Shown: positions 24,899 through 34,100, numbered from the stretch's first letter. The stretch: DNA of 48,592 nt from Planctomycetota bacterium (GCA_021776805.1 JAJFFD010000051.1:1-48592); one strand, 5' to 3'. Translations and numbers: made by a program. The notes: a model not told the origin generated them from the sequence alone.

Positions 24899-27151
24899 CT
24901 ACCAGAATGACCGCAAGAGGCCCCTGGCAATACTCCGCATACGTTCCGGGTCCACCCTGTGCCAGCGGCTTGCCTTCGCATGCTGCGACTCTGGACCGGC
25001 TGCAAGGACTTCATTGATTTGCCTGGCGAGGCGGCTGAAGCCAATGCCGTGGGTGGAAATCTCACCGTTCTCCAGAAAGCTCGCGATGTGGGCCAGCACA
25101 AGCCGGGTGTATGGGCTGTAGGCCAAGGCCGCCGCTTCCGCACGAGCCTCCATCTCAGCTTCTATGGACACCGGGTCGAAGCCGTGCGTGAACATGAGGC
25201 CAACAACGCGCAGGAGATTCGAAGCTGGTGGCAGGTAGTGGAAGGAGTCGACTAGATGGGCACGCTCATGCCAGCAAATCATCTCGAAAACAGCTGCCAG
25301 CAGTTCCTCGTCTGGCACTGTCGAGAGCAGCGGGAGTCGCCAATGGACATCCACTGGATCCAGGTCATCGCAATCCTTCGGCAGCGGGTCCGTGAGAATG
25401 GGATTGCCATCCGCGGCGGCGACGCGACGCTGTTCAATCAAACCAGCGGCCCAATCTCTTACCGAGTCGAAGTCGATGACGTAGTGATTCAGAAGCGCGA
25501 TGCCCGCCAAGTCTCCGCCGAGGATGCCGTTGCGCACCTGGATCTCACGGTTATCACCCACAACCTCGATGCATGGCGATGAGAGTGGCAGCATCTCTCC
25601 CGGGGCCAGGTTTCGCAGGCTGATCCTGGTCAACAAGAGACCTTCGATGGGCCCGCTCTGCCTCTGACCGAGCACAAGATGTTTGTTTTGCGCAGCGAAG
25701 TGCGCGCCGAGCCCGGCGGAGAATGGATTGACCATCCTCCCCACGAATGGCACCTGAAAGATCTCCGGCTCCCCGACGACGTCGCGCCCGAGAATCTCCA
25801 GAGACAGGCGGCGGATCTCCTCAAAGATCAGCTCCAAGGAGGGACTGTTGCTGGCGACATAGCCGCGATAGATCAGGCGACGGACCGCACCCTCAAATGC
25901 GAGTTCGCGACGGAGGTTATCTTGCAGCTCGATCAAGGACTGAAGATCACCTGCACAGCGAGTCATCCCCATACTCGCCACCATGTCTGCCTCGTAGTGC
26001 ATGCCAACGGCCAGGAGTGACTCGCAGAGCCCAAGATAGGCCTGCAAGTCCTCGGCATCCGCGACCACATTCCAGCGGGTATCCAGGAGTCGCACCCAGA
26101 CTCCTCGTAGCTGGTTGCGCTCGTCATCGATGAGGAATTTCGGTACTGAGTCACGCAGATCCGCGAGGAATCCCTGCAGGTCACCTGCAGCGAGCAGCAT
26201 CCTCCGCCAGCGGCGGCGCATGGTCGCTTCCGCCGGCGGGACCCCATCCTTGGCCAGCGCTGCCAGGGAGGCATGCAGTCGGCCACTGTTCTCCAGGATC
26301 CCAGCGAGGATGCGGGCACCCCCAGAGCTCACCATGAGACGGAGGCGTTCCGGCTTCTCCCAGATGACATCGATGACCTGGTTCATCTGCGCAGAGCTGA
26401 GACCACGACTCAAACGCAAACCGAGCAGGCGCTGCACTCCAGGATCGAAGGGCCGGTCTCTGAGCGCTGCGACCGTTGCCAACCAGGACTCGTCCTCGCG
26501 ATCCATTGCCAGGAGAGTCTCGGCTTTGCCCAATTCGGCCCGCGCCGCGTAGCCAGCTACCTCTTTGAGCTTCTCGTAGATCTCCAAAGCCTGCTCATAG
26601 AGACGCAGTTCGCGGAGAGTCGCAGCGTAGGCGACAGCGATCAGCGGATGCCCGTCGCTGGCCTGGTAGAGGGAGTGATAGGTCGCTACTGCTTCGCGAG
26701 GGTCGCGCCAGCGTTGACTAAAGGCCACACCCAACCAACCCCAAAAGGAATCTGGCTTGCGGTCGATGACCTGCAAGAAGCGGCGCGCCTGTCCAGGACC
26801 AGGCGGCAAGATACGACCGAGCAAGTAATGGGCCTCCGCAGAATCGGACCAGGCCGCCAGTCGGTTCTCGGCCTCTGCCCGCAGCAATCCCATTCGACCA
26901 CGATTGCGCAGAATATCCTGCCGAAGACGATGCGCGTCGACGTGCAAAGGATGGTCGCTGAGGAGGCGCGTAACTTCAGAGAGAGCCGCGTTCTCTCGAC
27001 CAATATCGAACTGATTCCGGGCAGCGACTACGGCACGGCCAACTTCATCCCGTGGCCATGGAACGCCATCGAGGTGATTGGGAACTCTCAGACCCGACCC
27101 GAATGCGCACGCGCCGAGGAAGAAAAGGGAAAGGAGTAGAGCGCGATGCAT
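24899..27151 (-). CDS. Lipoprotein with TPR region and C-terminal HExxH metallopeptidase-like domain
   Basis: A 750-residue lipoprotein (lipobox LGAC, Cys15). Residues 45-300 are helical, TPR-like repeats (AHYLLGRILPPGPGQARRFL, LIAVAYAATLRELRLYEQAL, YEKLKEVAGYAARAELGKAE). A middle region of unknown fold follows. The C-terminal part has a clear zinc signature WHERAHLVD with His628, Glu629 and His632, and, 35 residues on, an acidic helix EAEMEARAEAAAL offering a gluzincin-type third ligand (Glu668 or Glu672). It may be an envelope protease or peptidase with a TPR substrate arm; activity is inferred from the motif only. The ATG has no Shine-Dalgarno. First gene of the minus run that ends in nadK; an intrinsic terminator lies 88 bases upstream. 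Confidence 0.78.
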   Translation of the reverse strand: MHRALLLSLFFLGACAFGSGLRVPNHLDGVPWPRDEVGRAVVAARNQFDIGRENAALSEVTRLLSDHPLHVDAHRLRQDILRNRGRMGLLRAEAENRLAAWSDSAEAHYLLGRILPPGPGQARRFLQVIDRKPDSFWGWLGVAFSQRWRDPREAVATYHSLYQASDGHPLIAVAYAATLRELRLYEQALEIYEKLKEVAGYAARAELGKAETLLAMDREDESWLATVAALRDRPFDPGVQRLLGLRLSRGLSSAQMNQVIDVIWEKPERLRLMVSSGGARILAGILENSGRLHASLAALAKDGVPPAEATMRRRWRRMLLAAGDLQGFLADLRDSVPKFLIDDERNQLRGVWVRLLDTRWNVVADAEDLQAYLGLCESLLAVGMHYEADMVASMGMTRCAGDLQSLIELQDNLRRELAFEGAVRRLIYRGYVASNSPSLELIFEEIRRLSLEILGRDVVGEPEIFQVPFVGRMVNPFSAGLGAHFAAQNKHLVLGQRQSGPIEGLLLTRISLRNLAPGEMLPLSSPCIEVVGDNREIQVRNGILGGDLAGIALLNHYVIDFDSVRDWAAGLIEQRRVAAADGNPILTDPLPKDCDDLDPVDVHWRLPLLSTVPDEELLAAVFEMICWHERAHLVDSFHYLPPASNLLRVVGLMFTHGFDPVSIEAEMEARAEAAALAYSPYTRLVLAHIASFLENGEISTHGIGFSRLARQINEVLAAGPESQHAKASRWHRVDPERMRSIARGLLRSFW

Positions 27152-27238
27152 GGAGAATCAGTGCATGCATGCTCGCCAAGAAGGCCGAGGAATGCAATCG
27201 CCTAGTGTGCCAAGGATCTTCATCGGGATGACTGCCCA

Positions 27239-27282
27239 TTAAAAAGGCGTTCCCGCGGTGGCGCGAGGCACCGCGGGAGCCC
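27239..27282 (-). terminator. Intrinsic (Rho-independent) terminator
   Basis: On the minus strand TCCCGCGGTG and CACCGCGGGA form a perfect 10-bp GC-rich stem with an 8-base loop. GGC/GCC extends it past a two-base bulge, and the sequence runs directly into TTTTT. This is the only hairpin in the window with a proper U-tract. It ends transcripts coming from the gene or RNA upstream (27553 side) and isolates the run starting at 27151. Confidence 0.85.
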
Positions 27283-27462
27283 AGTCGCCCAGGCCTTCCC
27301 AAAGCCTGATCGGGCGACGATTAGCACTCCGAAAGGGGATCCCCATCCCCCAGCCGGAGCGTGCGAAGGTTCCTGATCCCGCACAACCCTCACACACCGC
27401 TGGCTTCCCCCCCAGGAAACACAGGCGGCGCACAAATTGTCGTGGTCATCGTCTGACGACCA
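27239..27462 (-). ncRNA. Candidate structured noncoding RNA ending in an intrinsic terminator
   Basis: The 401-base gap between 27151 and 27553 has no convincing gene. On the minus strand it holds consecutive hairpins: 27443-27462 (8 bp, loop GTCT on plus); 27361-27384 (GTGCG/CGCAC); 27327-27359 (CTCCG/CGGAG enclosing GGGGAT/ATCCCC); 27284-27318 (GTCGCC and CAGGC pairing with GCCTG and GGCGAC). The intrinsic terminator follows. Such stacking suggests a folded RNA of roughly 220-300 nt or a structured 3' UTR of the exported-protein gene. I could not match it to RNase P, tmRNA, SRP or 6S RNA, though a ten-base block TGAGCCGATA also occurs in E. coli 6S RNA. The 5' end is unknown. Confidence 0.45.
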
Positions 27463-27552
27463 ACATGGTGTATCGGCTCACTGCAGGGGGCAGTCTTGAC
27501 CTCGTCCCTCTAAGTCCTATGGCATGGCGGAAATGGTGCAAGGCTCGGAAGC

Positions 27553-28521
27553 TCAATGAACAGGGCGAAAATCCGCAGCGGAGAGGTCGAGACCTGAGTC
27601 GAGCTTCAGAACTTCCAGAATCAGGCTCGGACTACCGGCGGCATTCAGAAACTCACGGCGAAGCGGGAGCCGTAGGCCGCCGATTCGCTGATACCCGCCA
27701 AGTCGAACCCGCCTTGGTCGCCCGGAGGCGGCCAGGGTGTAATGCAATTCCTTGGGCTCCATGGAGTCTTCCGCGCAGAGGATCTCAAATCGATCTACGG
27801 GCACGTTGAGGGCTCCTTCATCCACTGAGCGCCGGGCCCGGATCGGAATGCGAACCATGGGACTGCCCGCAATGGTCAGGCTTTGCTTTTCTTCCACGAC
27901 AAAGCGCTCGGCGTCTGCAAAACACCATGGAAAGCGCAGCAGGAGCCCGAGAATCCGCAGCTCATCCTCCGCCTCCTCCTTGTACGAGGACATGGGCACT
28001 CTCTCCAAGGATGCAAAGACCGCCGCTCCATCTCGCCCGTAAGTCTTCTTCTCCGCAAACATACGGAGCACGTCGCGCTCGGGGAACTCTAGATCTGCCA
28101 AGTGTTCCCACTCACGGCGACCGACTTCGGCGCCGCTCTCCCCGCGGAGACTGAATCTGCAGGATGCGCGCACACCGCGAAGCTCACGCATATCCGATGG
28201 GTAGCCGAGCCGGGAGAACACTTCCCGCAGTGGCGAATCCAATCGCATTGGGTCCCCCAACTCGAGGGCCCCTTCCGCTTGTTCCTCGGTCTTCGCTTGG
28301 AGCTCAGCGCCAGCTCCCTCAGATAGAGCTCGCGGACTGGTTTCGAAGTCCGATCTGCCCAGATTCTTGGCCTTCTTGGGGTTCTTTTCGTCCTCGAAGA
28401 TTGGCCAACCAAGGTCGGTGACCCCGATTACCCTGGGTTTGGGATCAGAGCTCCCCTTGCTGGGTTTACTCTGGGTTTGCGGCGAAACCAGGACCAGGGC
28501 GCTGAGTGCGATAGCTAGCAT
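27553..28521 (-). CDS. Exported hypothetical protein
   Basis: A 322-residue protein with a signal peptide (MLAIALSALVLVSPQTQ) and no family I recognise. A charged, low-complexity segment (20-90; Pro, Lys, Glu rich) precedes a globular part. That part contains LRGVRASCRFSLRG, a beta-strand pair VRIPIRARRSVDEG and a C-terminal ELHYTLAASGRPRRVRLGGY, then LRLPLRREFLNAAG and LEVLKLDSGLDL. The final segment resembles the antiparallel beta sheet of LolA/outer-membrane-lipoprotein-carrier-type proteins (phrases like L-R-L-P-x-x-R-E-F), but this is a weak resemblance. Divergent from the TPR lipoprotein gene; 84 bases separate the two starts. Confidence 0.62.
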   Translation of the reverse strand: MLAIALSALVLVSPQTQSKPSKGSSDPKPRVIGVTDLGWPIFEDEKNPKKAKNLGRSDFETSPRALSEGAGAELQAKTEEQAEGALELGDPMRLDSPLREVFSRLGYPSDMRELRGVRASCRFSLRGESGAEVGRREWEHLADLEFPERDVLRMFAEKKTYGRDGAAVFASLERVPMSSYKEEAEDELRILGLLLRFPWCFADAERFVVEEKQSLTIAGSPMVRIPIRARRSVDEGALNVPVDRFEILCAEDSMEPKELHYTLAASGRPRRVRLGGYQRIGGLRLPLRREFLNAAGSPSLILEVLKLDSGLDLSAADFRPVH

Positions 28522-28605
28522 GATTCACCCTTGTCATCGACCTCAGGAGCCCTGGGCCTGAAACCCGGTCTTCCTCTCTCGGCCCTGATCCTGGATGCTA
28601 GGGCC

Positions 28606-30366
28606 ATGCGCGGCCTCCACCTCCTCTTCTTGGGTTTCACCGGTGCATGCACCGCTACCGACACGGCACCGCCAGGCGAAGCTACCAGGGCCCTGCCGAG
28701 GCGAGTGAGCGAGACCAAGCAGACCTTCCCGCCGGGCACGGTCATCGAGCTCCTCGGCGCAGAATCGGTTCGCGAGGGCCCCGCGCGCCTTGCACAGATC
28801 GATGGCCTGCTGCGTGAGACTCTGCGGCAGGATCTCCGCTACGACATCGCCGCCGGTGTCGAAAAACGCGACAGCGATCTGCAGTTGAGCATCGCCATCG
28901 ACCCCCAGGCAAAGGTTCTCACAGCCAGCCTGCGGAGGGCGGGCACCGCACCCCTGCCATTAACCTCCACAGGCTACAGCGACCGCCAGTTCAATGCCGG
29001 CATCGACGAACTGTGCCTGGGAATCCTGCAGGCCTTGGGCTCCGGGCTCGACAACCCGATCGAGGACTGCGCGCGTATCTACAGCTCTGATCCAAGCTGC
29101 ATCGAGCAAACGGAAGCGGGCCTGGTAGCCCTCGACCGCGGCAATGTCCTGGCCGCAGTCGAGTCCTTCCAGAGAGCGCGCAGCAAGGACTCAGGAAGCA
29201 CAGTGACCATACTGGGCTTGGGCACCGCTCAACTGCGGGCGGGAAGAGCCGAGGATGCGGTCGCGACGGCCCGTGCTGCCCTCGAGCACATGTCGCAGCG
29301 GATGTCCGCGACCACACAACACCGCCTGGCTCGCCTGGTTTTGCTGGGCGAAGTCAGCAGTGACCCCCGACGCGCCGTCGCCAATGACGAAGCCCTGCTA
29401 CAACTGGGTGAGGCCTCCCTGCGCGAACGCCCATATGATCCGCATGGATTGTATTCGCAGGCCCTGGCCCTGAACTATCTAGGCAGGTTCAAGGAATCAG
29501 AACCACTCCTCGTGCGGGTGCATGAGCGCTGGCCAGGTGTTCCACTGGTCGCCTACCACCTCAGCTTCGCTCAACTCGCCATCGACGAGCCCGAGGCGGC
29601 TTTGCAGACCATCGAGGGTGCCGAACGCAAGCTGCCAATCGAGAATGTCGTTCTGCCCAAGTGCCTCGCCCTCTATCACGCTGGTCATCAGAAAGAACTC
29701 GAGAAGTATCTCATCAGACTGGCACGCAAGCGGCGGGGCGTCGACGACCGGCGACCCCATGAGATCATGCGCATGCAGGCAGCTCATGCGATTCTCATGG
29801 GCAAAGGCGAAGCCGCCGCGGAGCACTTGCTCACGGACATGGACTGGCTGCGTCAGAGGCCTTCTATCTTGCAGTCCCTGGCCCTGGACTTTGCCGAATC
29901 TGGCGAAGTCCTGGCTCACCTCGGCCAGTACGAAGAACTTGCCATCAGCCTGCAGGCCATGGATGACGTGCGCGTCCATGCACCCTCCTTTCGACAGGCA
30001 CAAGCCTATCTATCAGCTCTGGTGTCGATCCAAGAGACCGGCGAGCTCCCAGCCAATGCCATCAGTACCTTGGAGGGAGATGAACGATTCGTCTGGAGCA
30101 CCCTCCTCAAGGCAGCGCTTCATAGGCGCCAGGGCGAACTGGTAGAAGAGGCCACGGATCTTGCCACCGCGATCCGCATCACCGACAGCGCCCTGACCCA
30201 GGCTTCCCTGGCGCGGAGCTTTGACGCGATGGGCCGCGCTGACGATGCCAAACGACTGCGCAGCAATCTGGGACAGCGCCTCATGGTGATCGATTTGCGC
30301 CGACCTCTGAATCACCCCCTCCTCAGCCCTGCCAGAGCCTTGGCCTTCCTCTCGATCAATCCCTGA
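28606..30366 (+). CDS. TPR-repeat lipoprotein
   Basis: A 586-residue lipoprotein, start ATG 28606 chosen because it begins the signal MRGLHLLFLGFTGAC with the lipobox Cys15; earlier in-frame codons would bury the signal. Residues 40-160 form an alpha/beta domain with LLRETLRQDLRYDI and LQLSIAIDPQAKVLTASLRR, like the N-terminal region of TolB-type or ABC-adaptor lipoproteins. From about 165 onward TPR-like helix pairs dominate (LVALDRGNVLAAVESFQRA, GLGTAQLRAGRAEDAVATA, SQALALNYLGRFKESEPLL, LAFLSINP at the end). Likely a scaffold on the periplasmic face of the outer membrane. Its 3' end overlaps the convergent acetyltransferase gene by 11 bases. Confidence 0.75.
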   Translation: MRGLHLLFLGFTGACTATDTAPPGEATRALPRRVSETKQTFPPGTVIELLGAESVREGPARLAQIDGLLRETLRQDLRYDIAAGVEKRDSDLQLSIAIDPQAKVLTASLRRAGTAPLPLTSTGYSDRQFNAGIDELCLGILQALGSGLDNPIEDCARIYSSDPSCIEQTEAGLVALDRGNVLAAVESFQRARSKDSGSTVTILGLGTAQLRAGRAEDAVATARAALEHMSQRMSATTQHRLARLVLLGEVSSDPRRAVANDEALLQLGEASLRERPYDPHGLYSQALALNYLGRFKESEPLLVRVHERWPGVPLVAYHLSFAQLAIDEPEAALQTIEGAERKLPIENVVLPKCLALYHAGHQKELEKYLIRLARKRRGVDDRRPHEIMRMQAAHAILMGKGEAAAEHLLTDMDWLRQRPSILQSLALDFAESGEVLAHLGQYEELAISLQAMDDVRVHAPSFRQAQAYLSALVSIQETGELPANAISTLEGDERFVWSTLLKAALHRRQGELVEEATDLATAIRITDSALTQASLARSFDAMGRADDAKRLRSNLGQRLMVIDLRRPLNHPLLSPARALAFLSINP

Positions 30367-31183
30367 GAAAGAGCCTGCAGCTGCCCGCGACCCTCATGCC
30401 AGCGGATTCGTAAGCCTTGCGAGCCGGCAAGTTGTCGCTGTCCACGTGCAGGGCGACGAGGGCATGATCAACGAGCATGTCAGCGGAAACCGTGGCAACC
30501 AGTGAAGCCGCCAATCCGCGGCCACGGGCTTGAGGCTTGGTGTAGACACCTTCCAGCATGACTCCAGCCTGCCCCACGCTACCCACATCCACCTTGCATT
30601 CTACTTCGCCCGGACAACCGATCACCATGGTCTTGCCCGCACGAATCCTGCGCTTGATGCTCTCGCGCAACCAAGACTTGTTGACCCGCCAATCTGCAAC
30701 GTTCAGATCCGAGGAGTTCAGATCCAGGGCCGCATCGAAGAGCTTGCGGAGATCCTTCTTCTCAGCGAGCCGCACTCCCGGATGCAGACATTCTCCTGCT
30801 GGATCGCCAGGTCGCATAAGGTAGTACATCTGCTCGCGATCGACCAGAGCAGGCTTGGACTCCATAGCAGCCAAGCCAGCGACCACAGCATTGGGCCCCA
30901 TGGCAATCCGCCATACGTTGTGGCTTTGGTTGATCGCCCTGGATAGCAAGCTGGGGTTGACCTGCTCACAGCCAACGACGATGAGATTCCCGCGGTGCCC
31001 GAAGTAGATCAAGCCCAGGATGGCATCTTGACCATAGGCGGCCATGAAGGCGTCCTGACCCGGTGCATCCAAACTGTTCCTGACGTAGACCCCATGAACA
31101 CCTGCAGATTCTGCAAGTCTGCGGGCCTCAGGCAGATCAACCTGCTCGAGATCACGGGCAGCGAATGGGGCGAAATCGGACAC
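30356..31183 (-). CDS. GNAT-family N-acetyltransferase
   Basis: A 275-residue protein with an N-terminal domain of the type seen in DUF4081-containing acetyltransferases (VRNSLDA, ILGLIYFGHRGNLIVVG) and a C-terminal GNAT fold. The acetyl-CoA loop reads QARGRGLAASLV after the strand VMLEGVYTKP, followed by VALHVDSDNLPARKAYESAGM, a standard GNAT motif B with the Asn/Tyr pair. The acceptor substrate is unknown; relatives act on small molecules or protein N-termini. The start appears to be GTG 31183, with GAGAGGAA unusually close to it. It is divergent from the small-protein/DoxX pair, with a 90-base shared upstream region. Confidence 0.82.
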   Translation of the reverse strand: MSDFAPFAARDLEQVDLPEARRLAESAGVHGVYVRNSLDAPGQDAFMAAYGQDAILGLIYFGHRGNLIVVGCEQVNPSLLSRAINQSHNVWRIAMGPNAVVAGLAAMESKPALVDREQMYYLMRPGDPAGECLHPGVRLAEKKDLRKLFDAALDLNSSDLNVADWRVNKSWLRESIKRRIRAGKTMVIGCPGEVECKVDVGSVGQAGVMLEGVYTKPQARGRGLAASLVATVSADMLVDHALVALHVDSDNLPARKAYESAGMRVAGSCRLFLRD

Positions 31184-31273
31184 TTCCTCTCAAGATTCCC
31201 CTGCCAACGTCCGATCAGCAACAGTCCAGTGAGATCCTGACAAGACTGGGGCTCCACTGGAAGGAATGGGAAC

Positions 31274-31606
31274 ATGGATGAACTGTTGCGGAGAGCTGGT
31301 GAGGACCCCTGGAGCCTCGACTTGGATGACCGTTTGAGGCTGGCAAGCGACCTCTCTTCGGCCCAGGAAGAGTGGCTGCCGATGCTGCGAGAATTGGTCG
31401 AACCGCCTGCTCCTGACCATCACTTTCCGGCCTTCCTCCTGGCCACGCCAGCCTTCGACTCTCTTCGCCAGCTTCTCATGGCACAAAGAGATGCTCCGCA
31501 GGGCACAGTCCCCGACACCGGAACGGTAGACACTGTGCAGCGTTTCGTCGATCACTATCGACCGTACCTGGAGCATGCACAAGACCGATCGAAGGTGCAG
31601 GTATGA
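31274..31606 (+). CDS. Small hypothetical protein upstream of DoxX
   Basis: A 110-residue soluble acidic protein of unrecognised family, predicted helical (MDELLRRAGEDPWSLDLDDR, then VDTVQRFVDHYRPYLEHAQ). It has a good ribosome binding site, GGAAGGAA, and its TGA overlaps the ATG of the DoxX gene (GTATGA), so the two are made together. The N-terminal LDLDDRLRLASDLSS resembles anti-sigma or zf-HC2-lacking regulators only vaguely. No function is assigned. Confidence 0.68.
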   Translation: MDELLRRAGEDPWSLDLDDRLRLASDLSSAQEEWLPMLRELVEPPAPDHHFPAFLLATPAFDSLRQLLMAQRDAPQGTVPDTGTVDTVQRFVDHYRPYLEHAQDRSKVQV

Positions 31607-32031
31607 GCGAACAGAAGCCGGGTCTGGGGATACTCGGATGCCGAGCGGTACTGGCCATGTTCTGCCTCATGCATGGTCTCTACAAGTTTGGAGTATTTGG
31701 TCACATGACCATTCGCGGATTCTCCCAAGAGCTCGCTGCGCTCGGCATAGCCGCTCCGAGCTTTACCGCCTACCTGCTTTCAGGGGGTCTGGTTCTTAGC
31801 GGAGTAACGCTCCTTCTCGGTTGCTTCCACAAGATCGCCTGCGGATTCATCGTGGTCTACCTTCTAGGGAGCATTTGGTTCGTCAGTGGCGGGAGCTACT
31901 TCAACCCGAAGGGCTTCGAGTACGCCATTGCCCTACTGGCGGTAGCTATCGTCCTCTGGCGGCAGGGTCCCGGCCCTATGGCCTACGTCGTGCAATTCGA
32001 AAGCCACAAGGCCAGCGGCAAGCGCGCTTAG
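31603..32031 (+). CDS. DoxX-family membrane protein
   Basis: A 142-residue integral membrane protein with four predicted helices: LGCRAVLAMFCLMHGLYKFG, FTAYLLSGGLVLSGVTLLLG, KIACGFIVVYLLGSIWFV and YAIALLAVAIVLWRQG. The first helix with R...F...HGLYKF and the GFEYAIALLAVAIVL end match DoxX-like proteins (quinone-related or redox partner membrane proteins; in some bacteria part of oxidoreductase complexes). Translation is coupled to the small protein upstream. It ends eight bases from the stop of the convergent S9 peptidase. Confidence 0.82.
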   Translation: MSEQKPGLGILGCRAVLAMFCLMHGLYKFGVFGHMTIRGFSQELAALGIAAPSFTAYLLSGGLVLSGVTLLLGCFHKIACGFIVVYLLGSIWFVSGGSYFNPKGFEYAIALLAVAIVLWRQGPGPMAYVVQFESHKASGKRA

Positions 32032-32039
32032 TCTCATTC

Positions 32040-34100
32040 TCAGTTCTTGCCGGAATGATCCTCAAACCACTTGAGGATATGCGCCACCTTGGCGATCAGG
32101 TTGCTTGGTCGTGCTGTGATCCCATGCGAAGCACCAGGGATCCTGACTAGCGCAGCCTCGACCTTGAGCAGCTTCAGAGCTGCATAGTACTGCTCCGATT
32201 CTGAAATCGGTGTCCGGTAGTCAGCCTCCCCGGTCAGCAGCATCGTCGGCGTCTTGACGTTGCCGACCAGCGAGAGGGGCGACCTCTTCATGTAGTGATC
32301 CTGGTGATCCCAGGGAAAGCCAGGGAACCAGTACTTGTAGAAGAATGGCGTCGAATCGGCAGTTAGCACAAAGCTATACCAGTTGATCACTGGCTTGGCG
32401 ACGACAGCCGCCCTAAAGCGATCGGTCTTGCCGATGATCCAGCTGCTCAAGACACCCCCACCACTGCCGCCAGTCACGTACAGCTCCGCGCGCTCGACAT
32501 ATCCACGCTCGATGACTGCATCGACGCAGGACATCAGGTCGTCGTAGTCTTCACTAGGGTAGTTGTGGTGGATCAGATTCCCGAACTCTTCACCGTAGCT
32601 GGTGCTGCCACGAGGGTTCGTATAGAGAACGACGTAGCCCGCAGCCGCATAGAGCTGAGCCTCAGCAGAGAAACGGTAGCCATAGTTGGCAAAGGGCCCG
32701 CCGTGGATCTCCAGGATCATCGGATAGCTCTCTTCAGGATCGAAGCCGGGAGGTTTCACGATCCAACCCTGTATGGGCCTCTGGTCGAAGGAGGATTCAC
32801 ACCAAAACTCTTCGACCGCTCCGAGCTCTTTGTGCCCAAACAGGTCCTCATTCAGAGAGGTGAGTCGCCTCGACTGGATCTCCTCACCCGCGGAATCATG
32901 GGCCACTGCCAAGTCAGCAGGCCGATCGGCACTCGCCAGCGTGTAGGCGATCATGCCGTTGCCAGAGACGGAGAATGAACCACCGGAATAGGGCCTGCCA
33001 AGGGATGTTCCACCCACCTCAGTGACCAGATCCGTCACGGTCCCATCGAGGGACATGCGCGCCACCTTGCTATGACCCTGATCGTCATACTGAAAGTAAA
33101 TGGAGGAACCATCGCTCGCCCAGACGGGACTCTCCACATCACGATCGAATTCGCGGGAGAGACAGCGCGCGCCCTGCCCATCCGCACCCATGACATAGAG
33201 ATCGGTGATCTGGTAGCCCTGGAGTCGATCGTCAAAGCCCAGGTAGGCGACCTTGGTGCCATCCGGGGAGATGATGGGGCTGCTATCAGGACCCTTCCGA
33301 TCCGTCAGGGTCACAAGCGAACCATCCTCCAGCGAGATGCGATGGATCTCCGTATTGCGGCCCTCGTACTCCCATCCCGGTCGGCGATTCGCCGCAAAGA
33401 CGAGAGACTCTCCATCGGGCATCCAGGCGATCGCCCCCTGGTGCTCGTAATTGCCCTTCGTCAGCTGACGAGGGCTACCGCCTTCGGCAGTCAAGAGAAA
33501 GAGATGGTGATAGCCGCTCTCCAGGTAGCCAGCTCCATCTGCACGGTACTGCAGGCTGTCGATGACGATAGCAGGCTTGGCCCAGTCCGCCCCACTGGGC
33601 TTCTTCGGCATGGCTGCGTAGGTCTTTCGCGTCTCTGGCACCAGCATGGAGAAGGCGATCCATTTGCCGTCCGGTGCCCAGCTCATGGAGGCTGGGGACC
33701 GAGTCAGATCTGTGAGTTTGGCAACCTGTCCACTGTCCATCCATCGCAAGTAGAGTTGCACAGAGCCTTCGGCTGAGGATGCATAGAGCAAGCGCTTGCC
33801 ATCCGGCGACCACCGTGGCTGCGTATCATTGCGATTGCCGCTTGTCAGAGGCCGGTGATCGCTGCCGTCAGAATTTACGATCCATAGGTTTGTGCGCCGA
33901 CGATCCTTCATGATGTCGAAGCGGTTTCTGACATAGACGATCTTCGTGCCGTCAGGAGAAATCTGCGGATCAGAGGCATTCTCCAATTGGAAGACCTCGA
34001 TGGGGTCGAAGAGCCGGTCAGTCTCTGGGCTCTGTGCGAGGCAGGGTGCAAGCAGTGCCAATCCGGCGAACAGTTCGAGGGTCTTGAGGGAATTGATCAT
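32040..34100 (-). CDS. Secreted S9-family (prolyl oligopeptidase-like) serine peptidase
   Basis: A 686-residue exported peptidase: signal peptide (LELFAGLALLAPCLA), then a TolB-type/WD40-like beta-propeller (PQISPDGTKIVYVRNR, PRWSPDGKRLLYASS, MSWAPDGKWIAFSM, PIISPDGTKVAYLGF), then an alpha/beta-hydrolase domain. The catalytic triad is visible: nucleophile GGSGGG with Ser546, GEADYRTP with Asp627 and GASHGI with His659. Members cut peptides from the N-terminus as dipeptidyl or acylaminoacyl peptidases; specificity cannot be read here. No Shine-Dalgarno precedes the ATG. The 51-base gap to the upstream DUF255 gene suggests the same transcript as the ExbBD run. Confidence 0.93.
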   Translation of the reverse strand: MINSLKTLELFAGLALLAPCLAQSPETDRLFDPIEVFQLENASDPQISPDGTKIVYVRNRFDIMKDRRRTNLWIVNSDGSDHRPLTSGNRNDTQPRWSPDGKRLLYASSAEGSVQLYLRWMDSGQVAKLTDLTRSPASMSWAPDGKWIAFSMLVPETRKTYAAMPKKPSGADWAKPAIVIDSLQYRADGAGYLESGYHHLFLLTAEGGSPRQLTKGNYEHQGAIAWMPDGESLVFAANRRPGWEYEGRNTEIHRISLEDGSLVTLTDRKGPDSSPIISPDGTKVAYLGFDDRLQGYQITDLYVMGADGQGARCLSREFDRDVESPVWASDGSSIYFQYDDQGHSKVARMSLDGTVTDLVTEVGGTSLGRPYSGGSFSVSGNGMIAYTLASADRPADLAVAHDSAGEEIQSRRLTSLNEDLFGHKELGAVEEFWCESSFDQRPIQGWIVKPPGFDPEESYPMILEIHGGPFANYGYRFSAEAQLYAAAGYVVLYTNPRGSTSYGEEFGNLIHHNYPSEDYDDLMSCVDAVIERGYVERAELYVTGGSGGGVLSSWIIGKTDRFRAAVVAKPVINWYSFVLTADSTPFFYKYWFPGFPWDHQDHYMKRSPLSLVGNVKTPTMLLTGEADYRTPISESEQYYAALKLLKVEAALVRIPGASHGITARPSNLIAKVAHILKWFEDHSGKN

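Noticed and set aside
26273..27139. 288-codon plus-strand frame opposite the HExxH lipoprotein
   Set aside because: Antisense to a consistent TPR-type gene; composition is that of a shadow frame.
27220..27435. Short minus-strand frames with CxxC-like motifs in the 27.2-27.5 kb gap
   Set aside because: They overlap the terminator and the hairpins, differ between frames and lack ribosome sites; structured RNA explains the region better.
27239..27540. 6S, SRP, RNase P or tmRNA identity for the hairpin region
   Set aside because: Only a ten-base match to E. coli 6S was seen; the SRP GGAA loop with GGAAGCAGC, the RNase P GAGGAAAGTCC core and a tRNA-like end with CCA are absent.
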